This document shows positions 18,844-28,078 of a DNA stretch of 64,000 nt, piece after piece (the first letter of the stretch is position 1; every line of letters begins with the position of its first letter). The DNA comes from Leptospiraceae bacterium. GTDB lineage: Bacteria; Spirochaetota; Leptospiria; Leptospirales; Leptospiraceae. The position numbers and the translations under genes were made by a program. The stretch is taken from NCBI GenBank assembly GCA_024233875.1, contig JACKPB010000006.1, forward strand, positions 124,001 through 188,000, written 5' to 3'. The notes under the pieces are model-generated. The model was not told the DNA's origin. It saw only the letters and a list, made by a program, of their open reading frames with translations, and did no database searches.

Positions 18844-21434
18844 TATTCAGCCTCTGTGAATGGAGTTGGGGACGTCAAATTACTATATCGATCCATAATC
18901 TTGGTACCGAGTAACTCAATACCTGTTTTTAGGTCGCTAGCCCAGAATCCGGCTGAAATTTCTTTATTGGGGTGATTGAAGAATTTCCTTCCACGGGTAA
19001 ATAGTCTTGATTTTTTTTGATCTGAGAAAGCTAAGTTCCCCCTCAAATCAAATGAATAGGCTCTACTAACAAGCATATCACAAACAGATTCGGGACTATT
19101 GTCAGAATAAGAAAGATCAGTGCTAACCGATATCAATATATTTTTAATTTTTTCAAGACTGGAAACTAGAGAATTATTGAAATCCCTATCTATGACCATC
19201 ATCCGATAAGCAAGATAAGGGTCAAATCTGGATTCATAATTCCACTGATAGGCTTCCAGAGAGTTTAAAAATTTAAGTATTACAATAATAAATGGTTGGA
19301 GATTATTATAAATTTCTTCTTTCTTATTGGTTTCGATCATGAAATGAATTGTTGATTTTAAAACCAATACCAGAGAATTGCAGTGTTCTAATAGTCTACC
19401 CAACTGAATGAACTGCAATACATCCTGTCTGGAAAAAGTATCGAGGGCCGCTCCGTAAAATGATTGAGAGTATTGAATCACTCCTGATAGCCATTCCGTC
19501 AGATCTTCAGTGCTTGTGAGAGTATCTTTGTTGTTACCGGGAGCTTCAAATAGGTATTCTAAAAGTTTCTTCAAAGAAACCCACATATCATTGGAAAGCA
19601 TATTTTGGATCTCACGGGCATTATTGATCGCATAATTGATATTTGAACTCATTGAGTAAGGATTGGTTCGATCCAGGACTGCATGTCTGAATATTGTTGT
19701 GTGCCAGGGATCTTTTTGTTTCATCAATTTTTTGAGTGGAGACCCGGTCAATCGGGAGATGGATCTCACTAAACTTTGAAAGGAAGCTTCATCTTTTCCG
19801 AGAAGGATATCAATTTCTGAAGTATAGGCTACCTGTAAGACATTTGCGGTCGTGTAAGCTCTATTGACATATCTTCCCAACCAAAATAAACTCTCAGCAA
19901 CTCTGGAGAGAATGAAATTTTTAGATCTGGATTTTATGGAAGTAATTACAAATCTCTGAGAATTCTTTTCCGAATTTCCCATGATCCAAGTGTCCTTACT
20001 TCCACCTCCCCGGGAATTGGTCACTACCAGAGAATTGTTCGGAGGAGAGACTCTTGTCAGAGCACAGGTGCTGACCTGAATGGACCTACCCTGAAAAGAA
20101 AAAAATCTGGTTTCCAGAAATCTATTTTCTAATTTACTATCGTGATACACTGAAGATTTTGAAGGAAAGACCAGATCCTGGGCGATGTATTCATCCGGCT
20201 TGGATTCTACCTTTGCTGAAATTTCTTTCTTTTCGGCTTCTGTGAGTTCGCATCCGATTGCCAGTCCTATCCCGCCCGTTCCCTGAATAGGTTTGATGAC
20301 ATATTTATCTAAGTCTTTTAGAATCTCTTCTCTCTTCAATCGATCGGTAAGAGTATAGGTGGGTATTGTTTCAAAGATTGCATCTTCATTGAGATAGTAC
20401 TTAATTATTTTTTGAGAAAAGGGTAATAAGGCTTTGCTGCTGGCAACTCCTGATCCTATTGCATTTGCTATGGTGACGTTTTCATTCCTAACACAGGAAA
20501 AAATTCCCGGAACTCCGAGAACACTGTCCTGAAAAAAACTCACCGGATCTATAAAACTATCAGCTATACGTCTATAGATTACATCAACACGCGATAGACC
20601 GTATACTGTTTTCATATAAACAAAATTTTCTTTTACAATTAGATCCTTAGGTAAAACGAGGGGAATCCCCATTCTATTGGCCAGAAGTTCATGTTCGGAG
20701 TAAGCTTCATTGTAGATCCCCGGAGAGAGGAGAATTACGTTGGGAGTCTCTGCCTGCTTAGGGGCACATTCTCTGAGTTTATTCAACATATTGGAAGCTG
20801 TGTCCCAGATTTGTTGAATCTTCATCTTATTGAAAAGGTTGGGAAATTGCTGACGTAGAACCTGCCGATTCAGAAGCCCATAACTGACTCCGGAAGGAAT
20901 GGTCACATTGTCATCGACAACCTGAAACTCACCATTTCCCGTTCGTAATAAGTCAAAGGCACCTATGTGAAGATAAACATTATGCGGGACTTTCACATGA
21001 ATGCATTCTCTCAGATAATTTCGATCTTTAAAAATGATTTCATATGGGATTATTTTGTCTTTCAGAATTCTCTGCTCGGAATATATATCATTTAAGAACA
21101 AATTCAGAGCTGTAATACGTTGCTTCACTCCTCGTTCTATCTTTTGAAATTCGGATTCAGAAATGATATGGGGGATCATATCCAATTCCCAGGTCTTTTC
21201 TTGGATTCCAAAACTGGTAAATTCACCAAACGTTATACCCTGTTCCTTAAGAACAAAATTGATACGTTTTTTTATAGAGGCAAGTCTTGATGGACCCAGG
21301 GATTGAAAATATGGTATTAAGGTTTCATATCCATCTCTCCATTCACCATCTTCTGAATAAAATTCATTGTATGATTTTGGGCTTGTTTTTTGGGTTTGGG
21401 TATCACCCGTTAGAATTAGGGAATCGGACATCAA
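18843..21434 (-). CDS. Circularly permuted ATP-grasp and alpha-E domain fusion protein
   Basis: 863 residues. Residues about 25-470 match circularly permuted ATP-grasp proteins: DFLNDIYSEQRIL-like segment, VYLHIGAFDLLRTGNGEFQVVDDN, then YVIKPIQGTGGIGLAIG. Residues about 510-830 match the helical alpha-E domain (SRVAESLFWLGRYVNRAYTTANVL). These are usually two adjacent genes; here they are one chain. It is predicted to ligate an amino compound to a carboxylate using ATP, with the transglutaminase downstream. The start overlaps the thiD stop by 4 bp. Confidence 0.9.
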   Translation of the reverse strand: MMSDSLILTGDTQTQKTSPKSYNEFYSEDGEWRDGYETLIPYFQSLGPSRLASIKKRINFVLKEQGITFGEFTSFGIQEKTWELDMIPHIISESEFQKIERGVKQRITALNLFLNDIYSEQRILKDKIIPYEIIFKDRNYLRECIHVKVPHNVYLHIGAFDLLRTGNGEFQVVDDNVTIPSGVSYGLLNRQVLRQQFPNLFNKMKIQQIWDTASNMLNKLRECAPKQAETPNVILLSPGIYNEAYSEHELLANRMGIPLVLPKDLIVKENFVYMKTVYGLSRVDVIYRRIADSFIDPVSFFQDSVLGVPGIFSCVRNENVTIANAIGSGVASSKALLPFSQKIIKYYLNEDAIFETIPTYTLTDRLKREEILKDLDKYVIKPIQGTGGIGLAIGCELTEAEKKEISAKVESKPDEYIAQDLVFPSKSSVYHDSKLENRFLETRFFSFQGRSIQVSTCALTRVSPPNNSLVVTNSRGGGSKDTWIMGNSEKNSQRFVITSIKSRSKNFILSRVAESLFWLGRYVNRAYTTANVLQVAYTSEIDILLGKDEASFQSLVRSISRLTGSPLKKLMKQKDPWHTTIFRHAVLDRTNPYSMSSNINYAINNAREIQNMLSNDMWVSLKKLLEYLFEAPGNNKDTLTSTEDLTEWLSGVIQYSQSFYGAALDTFSRQDVLQFIQLGRLLEHCNSLVLVLKSTIHFMIETNKKEEIYNNLQPFIIVILKFLNSLEAYQWNYESRFDPYLAYRMMVIDRDFNNSLVSSLEKIKNILISVSTDLSYSDNSPESVCDMLVSRAYSFDLRGNLAFSDQKKSRLFTRGRKFFNHPNKEISAGFWASDLKTGIELLGTKIMDRYSNLTSPTPFTEAE

Positions 21435-22228
21435 GGACCTTCAGTGAATGGAGAATGATTTAATGTACTAATCTTACCTACAGAGTAAGAGTTAAGAATA
21501 GATGAATGTAAGAAGGATTTGGCTTTGTGAATCGCCTCTTCCACCGAATACCCAAGAGCGAAATAGGAAGCAATGGCAGATGAATACGTGCAACCTGTTC
21601 CATGGGTGGAGCGTCCGGAAATGTATTCGGATTCTAATGAAAAACTGATCTTTCCATCAAAAAAATAATCCGTTACCAAATTGTTTTCAGGAAGATGTCC
21701 ACCTTTGATCAGGACGGGAGTTTTGTATCTTTCAAAGAATTCGATTGTAGCAGATTTTAGCTCTTCGCCGGATTCAAATTTTTTATTTAGAAGGAGGGAA
21801 ACTTCATCTACGTTTGGTGTGACCAATTTGCTTAAAGGTATCAATTCATCCCGAAGTGCTTCGATGGCTGAGTCCTGTAGAAGCTTGGCTCCACTGGTGG
21901 CTATCATCACAGGATCCAAAATCAAGTCAAAATTGTAATTTTTTTGGAGAGTAACTAATTTTTGGATGATTTCGGTTGAGAATAGCATTCCCGACTTGAC
22001 TGCCTTTACAGGGAAAAAGTCCAGAACAGCTCTTGCCTGAAGTTCCAGCATCTCTGCGGAGACCTCGAGAATTCCTGAAACCCCGTCCGGGTTTTGTGCT
22101 GTCAGGCAGGTGATCGCTGAAGTTCCAAAGACACCGATCGACTCAAAAGTTTTCAGATCAGCCTGAATTCCAGCTCCTCCACCGGAATCAGAACCGGCGA
22201 TAGTGAGGCAAACGGGTCTAGTTTTCAT
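21431..22228 (-). CDS. thiD: Hydroxymethylpyrimidine/phosphomethylpyrimidine kinase
   Basis: A ribokinase-fold thiamin-pathway enzyme that phosphorylates HMP and HMP-P. N-terminal RPVCLTIAGSDSGGGAGIQADLKTFESIGVFG and C-terminal GRSTHGTGCTYSSAIAS with the anion-hole/catalytic Asp-Cys pattern are typical. ATG 22228 is preferred because family members start just before this motif; ATG 22243 would add five residues. It overlaps the upstream gene by 11 bp and the downstream ATP-grasp gene by 4 bp. I see no TPP riboswitch upstream. Confidence 0.94.
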   Translation of the reverse strand: MKTRPVCLTIAGSDSGGGAGIQADLKTFESIGVFGTSAITCLTAQNPDGVSGILEVSAEMLELQARAVLDFFPVKAVKSGMLFSTEIIQKLVTLQKNYNFDLILDPVMIATSGAKLLQDSAIEALRDELIPLSKLVTPNVDEVSLLLNKKFESGEELKSATIEFFERYKTPVLIKGGHLPENNLVTDYFFDGKISFSLESEYISGRSTHGTGCTYSSAIASYFALGYSVEEAIHKAKSFLHSSILNSYSVGKISTLNHSPFTEGP

Positions 22229-22544
22229 TATCTGGCCAACCATATTGTTTTAAATCTATCTGTCCGTCATTTTGGAAAGGAATACCTTCGTGTTCAAGTA
22301 GTTTTCTCTGTAATGTCGCCCGAACCGGATCTCCTCCAAAGGATATCCTTCCTCGCGAATTGATCACTCTTTGCCAGGGAATTTCAGTTTCTTCTGATTT
22401 TTTCAATTGATTGAGAGCATATCCCACTGCTCTGGCAGCCCGTGGAACTCCGACTAAGACAGCAATCCTTCCGTAGGTCGAAACATTTCCCCGGGGAATT
22501 TTTTTTACAATACTATACACCTTCTGATAAAAATTCTCTTCCAT
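22218..22544 (-). CDS. Alkyltransferase-like (ATL) DNA-binding protein
   Basis: 108 residues with the C-terminal fold of O6-alkylguanine-DNA alkyltransferase: IPRGNVSTYGRIA and AARAVGYALNQ. Where the alkyl-accepting Cys of the PCHRV motif should be, it has PWQRVINSRGRIS, that is Trp instead of Cys. Such ATL proteins bind and flip alkylated guanine and channel it to nucleotide-excision repair instead of transferring the group. First gene of the six-gene coupled operon running to 15742. uvrB is also in this window, at 41593. Confidence 0.92.
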   Translation of the reverse strand: MEENFYQKVYSIVKKIPRGNVSTYGRIAVLVGVPRAARAVGYALNQLKKSEETEIPWQRVINSRGRISFGGDPVRATLQRKLLEHEGIPFQNDGQIDLKQYGWPDNEN

Positions 22545-22640
22545 TATTGAAATCTATTTCTAGATATCAGGTAGGTAAATAATTTTATATAGATAAATCC
22601 TTTCTTGATTTTTGCTTCAAGTATTGTCCCATGGGGAAAT

Positions 22641-24344
22641 ATGATTTCCGGAATTGAGAAATTCTCAAATTTTTTAAAGTTGAAATCCCATTGGGACATT
22701 TTAGGAATTCTGGGATTTGGTTTGACTGTTCTACTCAGTCTTGCTCCCTTTCAAATCTTTCCCCTGGGTTTTATCCCGTTTACTATTCTTATAGTTCTCG
22801 CAAGGAAGTATTCTACCGAATCAATTTTACAAAATTTACTTCTCTATATATATCTTTCCCTGAGTGTTTCCATTTTTGCATTTCATTGGATATTTGTCGG
22901 TATCAAAAATCTGGCTCAAACCGGAATTACGGGAGCACTGTTTTTGTTTCTTCTGTATTCTATTCTATCCAATTTAAAAATATTGATTGTGATACTTTCC
23001 TATCGATGGATTCGAAAATTTATCCCGGATTGGGAGATGGTTGCTGCTTCCGGAATCGCTTTGGGTTCAGAAATCTTTGTATTTCAATTCTTTCCCTGGT
23101 ACTATGGAAATCTCATTACCTCTTTTGATTTTTTAAACCGGGCTGTTGCAGATTTTGGTGTCTATGGATTGAGTTTTTATAATTTTTTAATCTCATTTCT
23201 AATCATTTTTATAATAGAATGGTATCAAACAAAAAATCGAACTTCCCTTCTTAAGTCTATTCCCATAATCATTCTTTTACTTCTCTTTCATATTTCGCTC
23301 TTTAGGGAAATGAAGCTGGAAGGGAGTGATGTTCCAATCAAAATTGCAATGATTCAACCCAATACTGAAATTGGTTTGAAGGAAAAGAAAAATGATCCTA
23401 TGTTTACCAGCAGAGCCCTGACAAAGTCAGCCAAATTGGCTCTGGATGCGATCCGGAATTCGAATGGAAATCTGGATCTGATGATTTTTCCCGAAACAGC
23501 CATTCCATATTATGGTACCAAAAAAGATCCTAAAAATCCTAATGAGGTTCACTATCTAAAAGAGTTTCATGGATTGATAACATACTTAGCCAAAAAAGGA
23601 AATCTGGATCTGATTTATAATGAAGTCTATAAAATTGATGATAAGATTTTCAATGCCGTCAGTATCTTTCAATCAGATGGGAAGATGGGGAATTCTTATA
23701 CTAAAAAACGTCTGGTCCCCTTTGGAGAATACATTCCCGAACTCTTTTCCTTTTTGAGAGTTGTATTTCCTGAAGTATCTGAATATTCCGGTGGAGGGAA
23801 TCCCCTTCCCTTAGGCTTTACTTTTGAGAAACCGGTCAGCCATCTTTATTTGAGTCCTGTGACGGAATCGGAATTGCGAATGATCGAAGATCCGGATTTC
23901 CTTTCCAACTATTGGCCGCATGAAAAAGGAAAGAAGGATGGAATTGTGTTAGGTGCTCTCTGCTATGAAGCTATGTTTCCCGAATTGATTCGGGAGAACT
24001 CTCTTCATGTACTACCGGATCTGATTGTCAATCCCGTAAATGACTCCTGGTTTGGTAATACAATCGAAAATCATCAGCACTATAATGCTTCCAAATTGAG
24101 AGCCATTGAAATGGGGCGTCCTCTGATTCGGGTAGCACTCAGCGGAATCAGTGGAGCTGTGGATGCTCTGGGCAATGAGCTCATTCTACCGATCCATATC
24201 GGAGAGGAAGACTTTCGTATCTTTGAACTTAAACTCCAAAAAAGGGACACACTTTATTTCAAATACGGAAATTGGACTCTCTTTGTTTTGTATCTATTCT
24301 TCCTGTCATTGGATAGAGTACTAAATAAAATTCTTCGAAAGTAA
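22641..24344 (+). CDS. lnt: Apolipoprotein N-acyltransferase
   Basis: 567 residues from ATG 22641, which follows GGGGAA; an in-frame TTG at 22605 has no ribosome-binding site. About six to seven N-terminal membrane segments precede a periplasmic nitrilase-like domain, and a last hydrophobic segment is at the end. The catalytic triad is present: Glu285 in FPETAIPY, Lys355 before RLVPFGEYIPE, and Cys441 in GALCYEAMFPE. It adds the third acyl chain to lipoproteins, in keeping with the many lipoproteins in this window. Divergent from the thiD operon. Confidence 0.94.
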   Translation: MISGIEKFSNFLKLKSHWDILGILGFGLTVLLSLAPFQIFPLGFIPFTILIVLARKYSTESILQNLLLYIYLSLSVSIFAFHWIFVGIKNLAQTGITGALFLFLLYSILSNLKILIVILSYRWIRKFIPDWEMVAASGIALGSEIFVFQFFPWYYGNLITSFDFLNRAVADFGVYGLSFYNFLISFLIIFIIEWYQTKNRTSLLKSIPIIILLLLFHISLFREMKLEGSDVPIKIAMIQPNTEIGLKEKKNDPMFTSRALTKSAKLALDAIRNSNGNLDLMIFPETAIPYYGTKKDPKNPNEVHYLKEFHGLITYLAKKGNLDLIYNEVYKIDDKIFNAVSIFQSDGKMGNSYTKKRLVPFGEYIPELFSFLRVVFPEVSEYSGGGNPLPLGFTFEKPVSHLYLSPVTESELRMIEDPDFLSNYWPHEKGKKDGIVLGALCYEAMFPELIRENSLHVLPDLIVNPVNDSWFGNTIENHQHYNASKLRAIEMGRPLIRVALSGISGAVDALGNELILPIHIGEEDFRIFELKLQKRDTLYFKYGNWTLFVLYLFFLSLDRVLNKILRK

Positions 24345-24639
24345 GACAATTGCATTCCTTACTTCCCCCGATTCCAAAAAACAATTTAGATTGATTCAAA
24401 CTTTTAGAATCTTTAGAGTTTGAAATAATTTAGTCCGAAGTATGTAGTTATGCTCTGAGAATGATTTTCGCAAAAAAAAATATTTCATTTTTGATTAGAT
24501 TTAGTAATGAATGATTGATAATATATATTTTAAATGTATTAAAATAAGGAAAAAAATATTCATTTCAATCAAATTGCATGCATATCGACTTGACGAATAT
24601 TCGGTAGTACAAAGCCTTTAAATCAAGGAGTACTTTATT
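24345..24639. other. AT-rich intergenic stretch with palindrome
   Basis: No gene. Right after lnt, AAGTAAG (24338-24344, overlapping the stop) and CTTACTT can pair, but no T-tract follows. CGAATATTCG (24594-24603) is a perfect palindrome beginning inside a TTGACG hexamer, 36 bases before the cytochrome start. It could be an operator over that promoter. Confidence 0.4.
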
Positions 24640-25113
24640 TTGAATTACAAAAATTTCTTTTTTCTATCCCTGGGGCTCTGGATCGTAGTCATTCTTTCCC
24701 TGGGTAAATTTTTTTTTATGGGACAGACTCATTCAGCCAGTGATGGTAGAAAGTATGTGGAGCTGAATCCGGATGAGAAGAATTATGTCCTGACTGAGAT
24801 GAGAGGTCTCTTGACTGCGGTCAATGAAATCCTGGTCGGTATGGCAGCAAATGACAATCAAAAAATATCTCTCGCAGCTAAATCAGTAGGGATGGGTGGT
24901 CACAATACGGTAGAAGCCAATCACAATGCAATCATGTTGAAGCTCCCGGTGGATTTTAAGAAAATGGGGATGGATCTTCATGGGGAATTTGACTCTCTTT
25001 CGGAGTTAGCAGAGACCCCCGGAGTCAGTTCATCCGAATTATTATTAAAACTATCCGGTATTACAGGAAGATGTGTTCATTGTCATACAGGCTACCGGTT
25101 CTCTAATGATTGA
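24640..25113 (+). CDS. Membrane-anchored cytochrome c'/c556-like protein
   Basis: 157 residues. An uncleaved or signal hydrophobic segment (residues 5-27) is followed by a helical domain and a heme c site CVHCH close to the C-terminus. A single CxxCH at the end of a helical bundle is the c'/c556 layout; the sixth ligand would be in the first helix (a Met occurs in EMRGLL). AAGGAG at 24625-24630 fixes the TTG start at 24640. Its 3' end overlaps the convergent epimerase by 22 bp. Role is electron transfer or gas binding; which one is unknown. Confidence 0.75.
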   Translation: MNYKNFFFLSLGLWIVVILSLGKFFFMGQTHSASDGRKYVELNPDEKNYVLTEMRGLLTAVNEILVGMAANDNQKISLAAKSVGMGGHNTVEANHNAIMLKLPVDFKKMGMDLHGEFDSLSELAETPGVSSSELLLKLSGITGRCVHCHTGYRFSND

Positions 25114-26087
25114 ACGGCTGTTTTGGGTTTGATTTGAAAAACTTCTGAAAACACTTCACCCGGCGAAAGGATAGGAAAAGACATCCAATCGATGCCGGGT
25201 GAATTCCAGGAATTTGTGGGATTCAGCATGGGCTCAATGCAGATATAGTCTTCACCTAAAGGAGTGTAGACCATTGCGGTCTTATATTGTCTTCCAAATA
25301 GTATCTCAGTTCGAAATTCTCTATGAATGGTTACGAAATGGGCAAAGCCATAATCATCTCTTTCAAGATCAGTATATCCTGTATCCAGAGAAACATCTTT
25401 TAGAAAAATGGGTTCGTTCTTCGATATTGGAATTAGCCTTCCGTCCGGAATGAGATTCTTATCCAAAGAGATTTCAAAATTAGAAGGAAGATGAAGGATG
25501 GTTTTGTTTCTATCCTCAAATGGAATTTTGAAATAAGGATGAAATCCTAATCCTAAAGGCAGGTCCTTATTTCCTGAATTCGTGACTTTTAAGCTGATGG
25601 AGAGATTTCCATTTTTAAGTTCTATACCCATCTCAATTGAATGAGAAAAAGGAAAATTTCTAAAGCACTCCAGTTGTTCATTGAAATTCAACCTCGAAGT
25701 CAATTGAATTCCATCGATACTTTCATCTATGGAGGTAAGATCCCAGGCCTTCTCCTTCAGTAAGAATCCGTGAAGGGGATTGGAAAATTGATCCCGAAAT
25801 ATCTCTCCTTCGAACTCGTAAAATTGATCTTTGAAGTAAAATCCTTTTCTATTCAAACGGTTGGCAAAAGGATAAAGAAAGGGAATACCGGCCAGGCTTT
25901 TATTTTCAGAATAATCTTTTGGATCGAAGGGAAAATAGAGCAATTCTTGTTTGTTGTGAATGAAGGAAGTGATTGTATGTCCAAGTTTTGGAAATACTGT
26001 AACTTCGGATCCTGTACCCCGATCAAATAGTCGTACAAAAGTTAGTCCCGAACTAGTACCTTCTTCGAAAGTATATCTACCTTTCAT
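25092..26087 (-). CDS. Aldose 1-epimerase family protein
   Basis: 331 residues with a galactose-mutarotase-like beta-sandwich. Visible family positions are NRLNRKGFYF, the first His in LHGFLL, the second in GFHPYFKIP and the glutamate in ICIEPMLNP. It probably interconverts anomers of a hexose or hexose-6-phosphate. No signal peptide. Start overlaps the histidine kinase stop by 4 bp, an odd metabolic-signalling pair. It is not clearly GalM rather than YeaD or another subgroup. Confidence 0.85.
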   Translation of the reverse strand: MKGRYTFEEGTSSGLTFVRLFDRGTGSEVTVFPKLGHTITSFIHNKQELLYFPFDPKDYSENKSLAGIPFLYPFANRLNRKGFYFKDQFYEFEGEIFRDQFSNPLHGFLLKEKAWDLTSIDESIDGIQLTSRLNFNEQLECFRNFPFSHSIEMGIELKNGNLSISLKVTNSGNKDLPLGLGFHPYFKIPFEDRNKTILHLPSNFEISLDKNLIPDGRLIPISKNEPIFLKDVSLDTGYTDLERDDYGFAHFVTIHREFRTEILFGRQYKTAMVYTPLGEDYICIEPMLNPTNSWNSPGIDWMSFPILSPGEVFSEVFQIKPKTAVQSLENR

Positions 26088-28078
26088 TCTGTTGAATACA
26101 TTCTTTTAGAGGTTAGCTCGAAGATCTTCTCAATAAGGAGGTCAAAATTTATTGGCTTGGCTATGTATTCGTTGAATCCATTATTCAGATAGTATTCCGA
26201 TGCCCCGCTCATTGCATCTGCTGTGACTGCTATGATAGGAATATTGGAGTTAGGAGAATTGGATTCACGGATCATCTTCGTGGCTGTGAGACCATCCATT
26301 ACCGGCATTTGAATATCCATAAGTATGATATCATATTTAAAATTTAAAAATTCCTGATACGCCAATTCTCCATTTTCCACTATCAAATGATCAAGTCCTG
26401 ACTTGGTTAAATATTTTTTCATGATGATTTGATTGACTTTTACATCTTCTGCAACAAGAACCTTAATGTTTTTTGTACCACCAGGTTCCAAAACCTTGGT
26501 TGCTAGGGTGGGTGTGTTAAAATTTGATGATTCCTGTTTTAATTCATTCAAATAAAAGATATCTTTCAGTAAGTAGAGATCAGAGATAATTGAAAAGTTA
26601 ATAGATAAAAGTTTATAAAATTCTTTGATACTGCTATGGTAACCCGTAAATACAATAATGAAGTGAGTAGAATCTTTATTTTCAAGGTTAGACAGTAATT
26701 CTTTAAAAGAATCTATATCATCCTGAATCAGGTTATGATCTATGAAAATATGATTGTAATTATTCCTATAGGGGACTGATTTGAGATCATCTACTAAACT
26801 GGGCAATACATTTATAGAATTGAGCTGGTTGAATAAATGCTCTACATTATTCAATTTCTCTTTGATTATGAGTATTCGATTGATAGGTTGATGACGGACA
26901 TTTCCCCATTTATTAGCATTGAGTAATGAAACTTTTTGTAGGGGAATTTCAAAGAAGAAAGTCGAACCGTTGTTCAATTCACTTGTGTAGTCAATATTTC
27001 CTTTCATCAATTGGATGATATGCTTAGAGATAGAAAGCCCGATTCCAACTCCTCCAAACGACCGTGAATGGGAAAGATCGGCTTGATAAAAGTTTTCAAA
27101 AACCTTACTTTTTAAGCTTTCATCTATCCCTATGCCTGAATCCTTTACAATGAATTGGATAAATCTCAAATCACTTTTTTCTTTTTGAAGATCTTTGATT
27201 TGGATCTTAATGTAACCTTTGTTTGTAAATTTTATTGAGTTTCCGATGAGATTCAGTAGAATTTGTTTGATTCTCTTTATATCTCCCCTGAAGTGATTTC
27301 TGGCATTGGGCTCTATAGATAAAGAAAAATTGAGTGATTTTTCTTTGATCCGGGGATAGACTAGAATCAATAGGCTTTCTATGGACTCTACTAAGTCAAA
27401 ATCAGTAGTTTCCAATCGGAAACTTCCGGACTCGAGTCTGGAAATATCCTGAATGTCGTCTATCAGTGACATTAGAGTCGTCCCTGAGTTTAGAATCGTC
27501 GTCGCCATTTCTTCAAGTGATTCATCCGGATTGTTCTGGAGAATCAATTTGGACATGTTGATGATTCCATTCATAGGGGTTCTTAGTTCATGACTCATAG
27601 CCGCGAGAAAATAGTTTTTTGCACGTCTATTGGCTTCGGCTGCTTCCTTTGCGATACGAAGTTCGTTTTGGGTTTTCCTCTTCAGGCTAAAAATTGAATT
27701 GGAGGAATGGAGGGAGGCGACTTCAACATCAGAATCCAAACCTTTGGTAGATATGATTCTGGCTGTTCGAATGATTTGTTTGGATACAGTTTTGTATTCA
27801 TTGACTTCAATAACCAGGTTGTCCTGAACATATCGAAACGTTCTCTCTTCACCCATTCCGCTATAGAGTAAATAAAGAAACTGTGGATCTAGGTCGGATT
27901 CCTCGAAGTGGTTGCTGGCAATTATTTTTAGAGATGAGTGGACAAATATCGAATCGAGTGAATTTTGAAATTCAGTTTCAAACCCTTCATTCCAGTCCAG
28001 TAAAAGGTGAGAGTCTGAAAAAATAGACATACTGGTTTCAAAAAGTTTGCTTTGGTCTTCGGGATGGCTCAATTCCAT
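26084..28078 (-). CDS. Hybrid histidine kinase with degenerate and intact receiver domains
   Basis: 664 residues, no transmembrane segment. N-terminal about 135 residues are unassigned (PAS-like at best). A coiled stretch leads to HisKA with His163 in SHELRTPMNG, then HATPase_c (NLIGNSIKFTNKG, DSGIGID, GGVGIGLSISK). Residues about 405-520 resemble a receiver (RILIIKEKLNNVEHLF, IFIDHNL) with the acidic pocket lost. The last domain is an intact receiver with Asp588 in LMDIQMPVMDG and Lys in AKPINF. It is probably a cytoplasmic phosphorelay sensor. It is cotranscribed with the epimerase. Confidence 0.92.
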   Translation of the reverse strand: MELSHPEDQSKLFETSMSIFSDSHLLLDWNEGFETEFQNSLDSIFVHSSLKIIASNHFEESDLDPQFLYLLYSGMGEERTFRYVQDNLVIEVNEYKTVSKQIIRTARIISTKGLDSDVEVASLHSSNSIFSLKRKTQNELRIAKEAAEANRRAKNYFLAAMSHELRTPMNGIINMSKLILQNNPDESLEEMATTILNSGTTLMSLIDDIQDISRLESGSFRLETTDFDLVESIESLLILVYPRIKEKSLNFSLSIEPNARNHFRGDIKRIKQILLNLIGNSIKFTNKGYIKIQIKDLQKEKSDLRFIQFIVKDSGIGIDESLKSKVFENFYQADLSHSRSFGGVGIGLSISKHIIQLMKGNIDYTSELNNGSTFFFEIPLQKVSLLNANKWGNVRHQPINRILIIKEKLNNVEHLFNQLNSINVLPSLVDDLKSVPYRNNYNHIFIDHNLIQDDIDSFKELLSNLENKDSTHFIIVFTGYHSSIKEFYKLLSINFSIISDLYLLKDIFYLNELKQESSNFNTPTLATKVLEPGGTKNIKVLVAEDVKVNQIIMKKYLTKSGLDHLIVENGELAYQEFLNFKYDIILMDIQMPVMDGLTATKMIRESNSPNSNIPIIAVTADAMSGASEYYLNNGFNEYIAKPINFDLLIEKIFELTSKRMYSTE

